A stretch of 64,000 nucleotides of DNA from Streptomyces cinerochromogenes (GTDB taxonomy: Bacteria > Actinomycetota > Actinomycetes > Streptomycetales > Streptomycetaceae), in contig NZ_BMRM01000005.1 in the NCBI RefSeq assembly GCF_014648635.1, positions 310,001 to 374,000 of the forward strand. Direction: 5' to 3'. Position 1 is the stretch's first letter. Each line of letters begins with the position of its first letter. Below, piece by piece: positions 55,855-61,879 of this stretch. The position numbers were made by a program, and so were the translations under genes. The notes beneath the pieces were generated by a model, which saw only the letters and a program-made list of their open reading frames with translations, was not told where the DNA came from and did no database searches.

Positions 55855-57600
55855 GTGACGAAGGAAGGAGCAGCGACCCGCAGGCGGTGGGCCGGGCGGC
55901 TGCGCGAGACGGCCGCCGAGGTGTTCGGCTGGGCGGAGTTGCGTCCCGAGCAGCTCACCGCCATGGAGTGGGTGCTGGAGGGACGGGACTGCCTCGTCGT
56001 CATGCCGACCGGATCGGGCAAGTCCGCCGTGTACCAGGTTCCCGGCCTGCTGCTGTCCGGGCCGGTCGTCGTCGTGTCACCGCTGCTGGCCCTGCAGCGG
56101 GACCAGATCGCCGGACTGCCCGGCGGCGACCGCGGCCCGGGTGCCGTCGCCGTGAACTCCGACCTCGGCGCGGCCGACACCGAGGACGTCTGGGCAGCGG
56201 TGCGCGAGGGCTCGGTGCGCTATGTCTACCTGTCCCCGGAGCAACTCGCCAAGGACGAGGTCGTACAGCGGCTGACCGAGGCGCACCCGGCCCTTCTCGT
56301 GGTGGACGAGGCCCAGTGCGTGTCCTCGTGGGGCCACGATTTCCGGCCGGACTACCTGCGCCTGGCCCAGGCGGTACGGCGGCTGGGCCGGCCGCCCGTC
56401 CTCGCGCTCACGGCGACCGCCGCGCCTCCGGTACGGCAGGACATCGTCGAACGGCTCGGCATGGAACGGCCGCGGCAGCTCGTCACGGGATTCGACCGTC
56501 CCAACATCAGGCTCCAGGCGCGCCGGCACCTCGACGACGACGAGCGGCGGTCCCGCGTCGTCGAGGATGCCGCAGCCGCCCCCAAGCCCGGCATCGTCTA
56601 CGCGGCGACGCGCAAGGACAGCGAGTCCTACGCAGCGGAGCTGGCCTCCCTCGGTCTTGCCGCCGGCGCCTACCACGCGGGCCTGCGCGCCGCCGAACGT
56701 CGTCGGGTCCACGAGGCGTTCCTCCGCGGTGACCTGGATGTCGTGGTGGCGACCTCGGCCTTCGGGATGGGCATCGACAAGGAGAACGTACGGTTCGTGC
56801 TGCACGCGTCGCTGCCGGGCTCCCTCGACGCCTACTACCAGGAGATCGGGCGCTGCGGCCGCGACGGACGGCCCGCCCTCGCCGTACTGCACTACCGCAC
56901 CGAGGACACGGGGATGCAGGCGTACTTCAGCAGCCGCACGCCCCGTCCGGAGGCCGTGGACGCGGTCGTACGGGCGGTCCACGCCCGCCGCGACGCCCCG
57001 CCGGACATCGCTGAGCTGCGCCGGGACACCGACATGTCGCGCGCCAGGGTCACCGCGGCCGTCAACCTGCTGGAGGAAGCCGGCGCCCTGGTGACGGACG
57101 CGTCGGGCGCCATCCGTCCGGTCCGGGGCACGGCACCGTCGCGCGCGGTGCGGCGAGCCGTGGACACCGCCGAGGCCCACAAGCGCATGGACCGCTCACG
57201 AGTGGACATGGCACGGGCGTACGCCGAGACCACCGGCTGCCGGCGGCGCTTCCTCCTGGGCTACTTCGGCGAGGAGTACGAGGCCCCCTGCGGCAACTGC
57301 GACATGTGCGACGAGCACGAGCAGGAGAGCGGCGACAGCGACGCGACGAGCACCGGCCGGCATCCGGACGCCGACGCCTATCCTCCCGGAGCCGCGGTGC
57401 GGCACGACGAGTGGGGCCGCGGCACCGTGTTGAGCGAGGACGGTGACCGCATCACCGTCCTCTTCGACGACGTCGGCTACCGCACACTCTCCCTGGCCGC
57501 CCTGGCCGCGCGGGACGATCTGCTCACCGTGGTGAACGGCCCGGACGACAGCCGACCGGAACCCACCGCGCCGCCCCGCACCGACACCCACGACCGCTGA
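55855..57600 (+). CDS. RecQ-like ATP-dependent DNA helicase
   Basis: 581 residues. Helicase motifs: Walker A VVMPTGSGKSAVYQ, DEAQ box VVDEAQCVSSWGHDFRPDY (RecQ normally has DEAH), TATA motif ALTATAAPPVRQD, motif V TSAFGMGIDKENVRFVLH and motif VI QEIGRCGRDG. A RecQ-type zinc site follows (four Cys in CRRRF ... PCGNCDMCD). The C-terminal part HDEWGRGTVLSEDGDRITVL is a small Tudor/DUF3553-like module as at the end of UvrD; no HRDC domain. GTG 55855 after GAGGAG. Confidence 0.92.
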   Translation: MTKEGAATRRRWAGRLRETAAEVFGWAELRPEQLTAMEWVLEGRDCLVVMPTGSGKSAVYQVPGLLLSGPVVVVSPLLALQRDQIAGLPGGDRGPGAVAVNSDLGAADTEDVWAAVREGSVRYVYLSPEQLAKDEVVQRLTEAHPALLVVDEAQCVSSWGHDFRPDYLRLAQAVRRLGRPPVLALTATAAPPVRQDIVERLGMERPRQLVTGFDRPNIRLQARRHLDDDERRSRVVEDAAAAPKPGIVYAATRKDSESYAAELASLGLAAGAYHAGLRAAERRRVHEAFLRGDLDVVVATSAFGMGIDKENVRFVLHASLPGSLDAYYQEIGRCGRDGRPALAVLHYRTEDTGMQAYFSSRTPRPEAVDAVVRAVHARRDAPPDIAELRRDTDMSRARVTAAVNLLEEAGALVTDASGAIRPVRGTAPSRAVRRAVDTAEAHKRMDRSRVDMARAYAETTGCRRRFLLGYFGEEYEAPCGNCDMCDEHEQESGDSDATSTGRHPDADAYPPGAAVRHDEWGRGTVLSEDGDRITVLFDDVGYRTLSLAALAARDDLLTVVNGPDDSRPEPTAPPRTDTHDR

Positions 57601-57768
57601 ACACCCGGCGGACGGGCCCTCACGGCGGGGTCGAGAGGGGCGAACGAAACCACCCGCGTCCTCAGCGACACCCGACCGGTTCCCCGGACAGGCGCCGGGG
57701 CGGACAGCGGCCGACGCCGTGCCAGGGGCGGGGCGGACGCGGCGCCGGGGACGGTGGCGGGGGCGGTC

Positions 57769-58089
57769 TCAGGGACGGGGGCGGACGCGGTGCCAGCGTG
57801 GGCGCGCGTCGCTGCCTCGGCGTCCGGCCACCGAGGCGCAGCGCCGGCACACCCGCTGTACACGGTCGGCCGCGCCGCCGGATTCCGGGAAGGTGTCGGG
57901 CCACCGGACGTGCGGGAACCGCACGAGTTGCGAGCGACTGAGAGACAACCCGCACACGGTCTCGTTCCGGCCCGGCTCCCAGGCGTGCACCTCCCCCGCG
58001 GGCAACCTGCGACGGCCGTCCTCCTCGTCGGACCACTGTCCGGAAGCGGCAACGGCGTACTGCTTACCCTGTTTCACTCGCTGCCCCAC
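57769..58089 (-). CDS. Conserved Streptomyces Cys-containing small protein, unknown function
   Basis: Up to 106 residues. The core HAWEPGRNETVCGLSLSRSQ, LVRFPHVRWPDTFPESGG and RVQRVCRRCASVAG looks like a small Streptomyces family with a lone Cys plus a CxxC-like C-x-x-C, perhaps a zinc site. Start uncertain: GTG 58089 or GTG 58077. The basic C-terminal tail looks poorly conserved. Convergent with the helicase gene. Confidence 0.6.
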   Translation of the reverse strand: MGQRVKQGKQYAVAASGQWSDEEDGRRRLPAGEVHAWEPGRNETVCGLSLSRSQLVRFPHVRWPDTFPESGGAADRVQRVCRRCASVAGRRGSDARPRWHRVRPRP

Positions 58090-58241
58090 ACGGCAGGAGG
58101 ACGACTCTTCTCACTCACCTCGGCACCGTCCTCCCCTGGTGAAGAACAGAAATTCTACGGGATAACGGGCTCGTCAGCCAGCGGTCTGGCGGCCGCCCAT
58201 TTCCCTCGCTAGAGTACTACGCCCGAGAAATGGAGGGGCTT

Positions 58242-59237
58242 GTGAGCGATCAGGACGATGCCCAGCAGCCGCAATTGACGGAACCGAGTCGGTGGGCTCG
58301 AACACGGCAATGGATCAGGCGTGAAGGAAGGTTCGTTGCCGACACAGTTCACCCGGATTCTTCAAACCTCACCAGAGGGCGTCGTATAGCCGCTTGGGGC
58401 GTCCTCCACGTCAAGGGGTTAACACTGTTCCTCCTCGGCGCCCTAGCTGCTGTCATTACTGCACACTGCACCGCGGAGGATTCGGCGCGAACCAGCGATC
58501 ACGCCGAAGACACCATCAATGCCGAGAAGGGCTACATCCATGCCTCGATCCGCCGCAAGCCCGACTCTTCTTACGAGATGCCCTTTGCGACATACTTTCC
58601 ACAGAAATTGACGCCTCGGCAACTCAGTCGCTTTAAAAGCGGGGAATTCGATAGCGGCTTGGCGGTCCAGGGGGGTACATCCGTGGCGCAGTGGTGGCGC
58701 GGATGGGACTATGGATCCGGGCAGGTCTATTTCGTGGACCTGGTCAGCGACAGCAGCTCCATGATCACGGTAACCGGCATGACTGCAACCGACATCAAGT
58801 GCCGCAAGTCCAAGATGCTTGCAACGGTCGACACACCTTCTCCGGGGGACAATTTAATCAAGGCGGTGGCCTTCAAGCTGCAAGGGCAAAAGGGGCCGGT
58901 GAACGCACTCATCGACGACTATGAGGACCCCAATTGGGGGAAGCTGTTCTTCGATCACCACACCATCACCCTCGGAGGCGGGGCCGACGCTCAGACACTG
59001 AGCGTCCTCGGTGTTGCGGAACCCGGATCTTCCTGTGCTTGGAACATCGAAGCCAGCTTCACGACCGACGATGGCCAGCAGCATCGAGCGCGGATCACTT
59101 CTGAGCCGTTGGTGTCCGAAGGCGGACCAGGCAAAGGTGTCGGTCAATATATTGAAATCGACCCTTCAAAGGTCGTGCGCTGGAAGTGTGATCACGGGGA
59201 TTTGAAGGATCCTCAACTGTGTAAAAAGTCTTCGTAG
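58242..59237 (+). CDS. Hypothetical single-pass membrane protein of lower GC, with TTA codons
   Basis: 331 residues, no recognised family. A basic cytoplasmic N-terminus (~55 residues) and one membrane segment (GLTLFLLGALAAVITAHC) precede a ~250-residue outside domain with Cys near 190, 265 and the C-terminus (KCDHGDLKDPQLCKKSS). Base composition is visibly lower in GC than all neighbours, and two in-frame TTA codons lie at 58419-58421 and 58854-58856, so translation should depend on the bldA leucyl-tRNA. Signs point to horizontal gain. GTG 58242 follows GGAGGGG; ATG 58230 is an alternative. Confidence 0.75.
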   Translation: MSDQDDAQQPQLTEPSRWARTRQWIRREGRFVADTVHPDSSNLTRGRRIAAWGVLHVKGLTLFLLGALAAVITAHCTAEDSARTSDHAEDTINAEKGYIHASIRRKPDSSYEMPFATYFPQKLTPRQLSRFKSGEFDSGLAVQGGTSVAQWWRGWDYGSGQVYFVDLVSDSSSMITVTGMTATDIKCRKSKMLATVDTPSPGDNLIKAVAFKLQGQKGPVNALIDDYEDPNWGKLFFDHHTITLGGGADAQTLSVLGVAEPGSSCAWNIEASFTTDDGQQHRARITSEPLVSEGGPGKGVGQYIEIDPSKVVRWKCDHGDLKDPQLCKKSS

Positions 59238-59494
59238 CTCCACGACGCACGGGCCGCACATGGGTGGCTTCGCCGAGGAAGTCGTTCAGTGCCCACGGCC
59301 TGATCGAGTACCGGTCGGGCGACACCCACCCGATCGCGCCACGCGAGGTCGTCATCCAGGTGACCCACGCAGTCCCGCAGCACGTTGCCGGACGGCGAGC
59401 GGACCAGCGGCGCCCGCTGACCCGCCCACCGAGGGCTCCGCGCCGGCCCGAGCACCCCGGCGCCCTCCCCGTCGTGCCGCCGGCGTACTGCCGC

Positions 59495-59989
59495 TCATTC
59501 GACCTGGGCGACCTTGTAGGCGATCCCGCCTTCGATGAGGTAACCCGCTCCGACGCAGACGATGTCGTTCAGCCATGCGTACTCCTGCGACCCCGTCTCG
59601 AAAAGCGGGTTGGTGCGGAAGTAGTACCGGGCCGGGTCGATGTCGTACCTCTTGGCCGGATCGGCGATGTCGGCGCGCAGTTCGGGCGGGGTGACCCAGC
59701 GGCCGCCGTAGGTCATGTACACCAGGGCGCCGTCGTGGGTGCGCAGCGTGAGGCGCACGTCCAGTGACAGCGTCCCGTCGGGGCGGAGCAGTGCCCAGTC
59801 GCCGCCGATCGGGAGCACGTCGCCGTGCAGGCGCGGTCCGTGGAAGGTGCCTCCCGTGTCGCCGAAGAGGGTTCTGCGGCCGAGCGGGCCGGTGCCGAAG
59901 TCCAGTCGGGGGCTCAGGTCGATGACGAGGTCGAACAGGTGGCGCGTGGTGATCTCGCCGATGGCCTTCGTGCGGGGGTCGGGGGTCAT
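59495..59989 (-). CDS. DUF3237 domain-containing protein
   Basis: 164 residues. The DUF3237 beta-barrel signature is seen: LDFGTGPLGRRTLFGDTGG, VLPIGGDWALLRPDGTLSLD, YMTYGGRW and the C-terminal YYFRTNPLFETGSQEYAWLN. Function unknown; members are often beside NTF2-like or reductase genes. ATG 59989 after GGGAGG overlaps the stop of the NTF2-like gene by four bases, so the pair is an operon. Confidence 0.85.
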   Translation of the reverse strand: MTPDPRTKAIGEITTRHLFDLVIDLSPRLDFGTGPLGRRTLFGDTGGTFHGPRLHGDVLPIGGDWALLRPDGTLSLDVRLTLRTHDGALVYMTYGGRWVTPPELRADIADPAKRYDIDPARYYFRTNPLFETGSQEYAWLNDIVCVGAGYLIEGGIAYKVAQVE

Positions 59990-60435
59990 GCGCTGCCTCC
60001 CAGCAGGGTGTGCCGGACCTGGTCGGTGGAGACGCCCGACTGGGCGCACAGCTCCGCGAGGTCGAGGAAGAACCGCTCGCCGGCGATCAGGCCGTCAGCG
60101 AAGGTGAACTGGAGGAACACCGGCAGTTCGGCGCGCCTGCCGTTGGGTGTCACGCCGAACCGGTCACCGGTCATCGTCATGCGTGCCGTTCCCCAGCAGG
60201 CCAGGGTGTCGTCGTTGCCGGCGTGCCCGTCGAGGGTGACCTCGTAGTCGAGGAAGGACGCGAAGAAGCGTGCCAGCGCCTTCTCGTTGTCGGGCAGGCC
60301 GCGGGCCTTGGTGCCGAAGGGTGGCGACTCCAGCAGTACGTCCTGGTGCAGGAGCCGGAGCGCCGCGGGCAGGTCCTGGCGGCTCTTGGCGTGCGCCAGC
60401 GCCTGGGCGAGCTCGAACATCTGATGGGTGTTCAC
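59986..60435 (-). CDS. SnoaL/NTF2-like protein
   Basis: 149 residues. An NTF2-fold small protein: FELAQALAHAKSRQDLPAAL, LLHQDVLLESPPFGTKARG, FFASFLDYEVTLDG and VFLQFTFADGLIAGERFFLD. Such folds include isomerases, hydratases and small-molecule binders. GTG 60435 has no obvious ribosome site and starts close to the promoter/operator, so its mRNA may be leaderless. Divergent from the TetR gene. Confidence 0.8.
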   Translation of the reverse strand: MNTHQMFELAQALAHAKSRQDLPAALRLLHQDVLLESPPFGTKARGLPDNEKALARFFASFLDYEVTLDGHAGNDDTLACWGTARMTMTGDRFGVTPNGRRAELPVFLQFTFADGLIAGERFFLDLAELCAQSGVSTDQVRHTLLGGSA

Positions 60436-60439
60436 GCAG

Positions 60440-60466
60440 AAAACGTACGGTCGTACGTACGTTTTT
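60440..60466. promoter_or_regulatory. TetR-type operator between divergent genes
   Basis: AAAACGTACGGTCGTACGTACGTTTTT region: overlapping inverted repeats built from ACGTACG flanked by A and T tracts. It lies five bases before the GTG of the NTF2-like gene and 18 bases before the TetR start, the classic place for autorepression and repression of the divergent pair. Confidence 0.7.
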
Positions 60467-60483
60467 CGCAAGGGGGTGGCACA

Positions 60484-61113
60484 ATGAGGCCGGTGAGCGA
60501 GGATGTGCAGGACGGGCGCCTGCTTCGAGGTCAGCGGTCGCGACGGACGATCGTGCGGCACGCCGTCGACACGGCGTCGTTGGAGGGGCTCGACGGGCTC
60601 AGCTTCGGTCGGCTCGCGGCGGACCTGAACGTGGGCAAGAGCAGCATCCAGACGCTCTTCGCCACGAAGGAGAAGCTCCAACTGGCCGTGATCGAGTCGG
60701 CGCGCGAGACCTTCGAGGAGGCCGTGATCCGCCCCGCGCTGGCCCGGCCCCAGGGCGCCGAGCGGCTGCGCGCCCTGGTCGAGCACTGGCTCGCCTACGC
60801 CGAGCAGCCGCTGTTCCCGGGCGGCTGCTTCTGGGCGGCGAACCTGCCCGAGTTCGACAGCCGGCCGGGCCCGGTGCGGGACATGCTGGCCGGCCAGCAA
60901 CGGGCCTGGCGCGACCGCATCGCCGCCGAACTGCGGCACGCCGTCGATGATGCGGGGACGGGTGCCGGCCTCGATGCCGATCTCACAGCGTTCCAGATCG
61001 ACGCCGTGCTCACCGCCGCGAACACCGCGATGCGCCTGGGCGACGACACGGCGGCCGCGAAGGTCCGCCGCGTCGTCGACAGCCTCCTCGCGCCGCTGGC
61101 CGCGTCCGGCTGA
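60484..61113 (+). CDS. TetR/AcrR family transcriptional regulator
   Basis: 209 residues. The N-terminal helix-turn-helix (LSFGRLAADLNVGKSSIQTLF) is followed by a ligand domain with the FPGGCFWAANLPEFDSRPGPV block common in TetR_C_33-like subfamilies. ATG 60484 follows AGGGGGTGG. It likely represses the divergent NTF2-like/DUF3237 operon through the operator at 60440-60466; ligand unknown. Confidence 0.9.
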   Translation: MRPVSEDVQDGRLLRGQRSRRTIVRHAVDTASLEGLDGLSFGRLAADLNVGKSSIQTLFATKEKLQLAVIESARETFEEAVIRPALARPQGAERLRALVEHWLAYAEQPLFPGGCFWAANLPEFDSRPGPVRDMLAGQQRAWRDRIAAELRHAVDDAGTGAGLDADLTAFQIDAVLTAANTAMRLGDDTAAAKVRRVVDSLLAPLAASG

Positions 61114-61120
61114 GAAATGG

Positions 61121-61263
61121 TCACTGATCCTTGAGGTCGTCGGTGAGGCGGCGGGCTGCTTCGGTCTCGACGGGACCGCGTGGTTCGATCTCCTCGCCGG
61201 CCAGGCGGGCGGCCACGAGCCGGATCATCGCGGCCTTGATCATCGCTTCGGCTGCGCGACGAA
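61121..61263 (-). pseudogene. C-terminal fragment of a transposase-like protein (IS5-type, tentative)
   Basis: Minus-strand frame gives RRAAEAMIKAAMIRLVAARL then EPRGPVETEAARRLTDDL and a stop. The EAMIKxAMIxLxxxRLA pattern resembles the C-termini of Streptomyces IS5-family transposases. No catalytic domain, inverted repeats or target duplication remain. Identification is by pattern memory only. Confidence 0.45.
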
Positions 61264-61269
61264 CGCCGC

Positions 61270-61553
61270 GCTGTTGTGATCAACGCCTTCTTCGACCGCG
61301 CCGACACCGTGGGAGAGGTGCTGGACTTCGTGCGCGAGGAGATCGCGCCCTTCCCGACGGGCAACGGCCACCCCGCTTCTCCCCCTGGGTCAACACCCCG
61401 CCCGCACCGGCCGGGATCATCGCCGAGTTGCCGGCCGGCGCCGTCAACGCGACCTGCGGCATGGGCGAGAACGCCCTCATGGACCTTGAACGCGGGACCG
61501 TGCGAACGCTCGCCGACCTGGCCGGGCTCGCGGGAACAGGAAATGCTCCATGA
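61270..61553 (+). pseudogene. Frameshifted N-terminal fragment of a PLP-dependent decarboxylase
   Basis: The first frame reads AFFDRADTVGEVLDFVREE then IAPFPTGNGHP. A frameshift near 61377-61385 moves to FSPWVNTPPAPAGIIAELPA, then ATCGMGENALMDLERGTV. Joined, these match the N-terminal region of group II pyridoxal-dependent decarboxylases (PTGNGHPRF-x-WVN-x-PP-x-PAG). The PLP lysine domain is absent. A decayed gene, next to the transposase fragment. Confidence 0.7.
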
Positions 61554-61879
61554 CGTCTCCCCGCGGGAGCGGTGATCACGGCTACGCGGTGGCACCGACT
61601 CCTGACCACGGGCTGCCTCACTCGTCGGGCGGTCTCATGGCCGCCGCGCCGAATGACCGGAGCACGCCGCACGGTGGGCGGCAGGTCCCCCGGACAGGGC
61701 CCGATTGGCCCATGGAGGCGTGAGCGGCGAAGGGTGGAAGGTGGGAGTGTGAGGTCACTGCCAGATGATCCGTGCACGGGCCCGCCCTCCCGTCCGCTCG
61801 GCACCGCCGGACGTTCATTCGGCTGTGTGCCGACGCGTTCCCCTCTGTGGGAGGGCAGCAGGCCGGGCGGTGGTCGTTG
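61554..61879. other. Intergenic region upstream of the P-type ATPase
   Basis: No gene recognised. It contains GGGCCCGATTGGCCC at 61697-61711, an interrupted palindrome (GGGCC-N5-GGCCC) of the kind found before dormancy/oxygen-stress genes in Streptomyces, and a candidate control site for the ATPase. Confidence 0.4.

Noticed and set aside
59238..59494. Short ORFs on both strands after the low-GC membrane gene
   Set aside because: No frame shows a recognisable domain, ribosome site or steady coding bias; nothing is called here.
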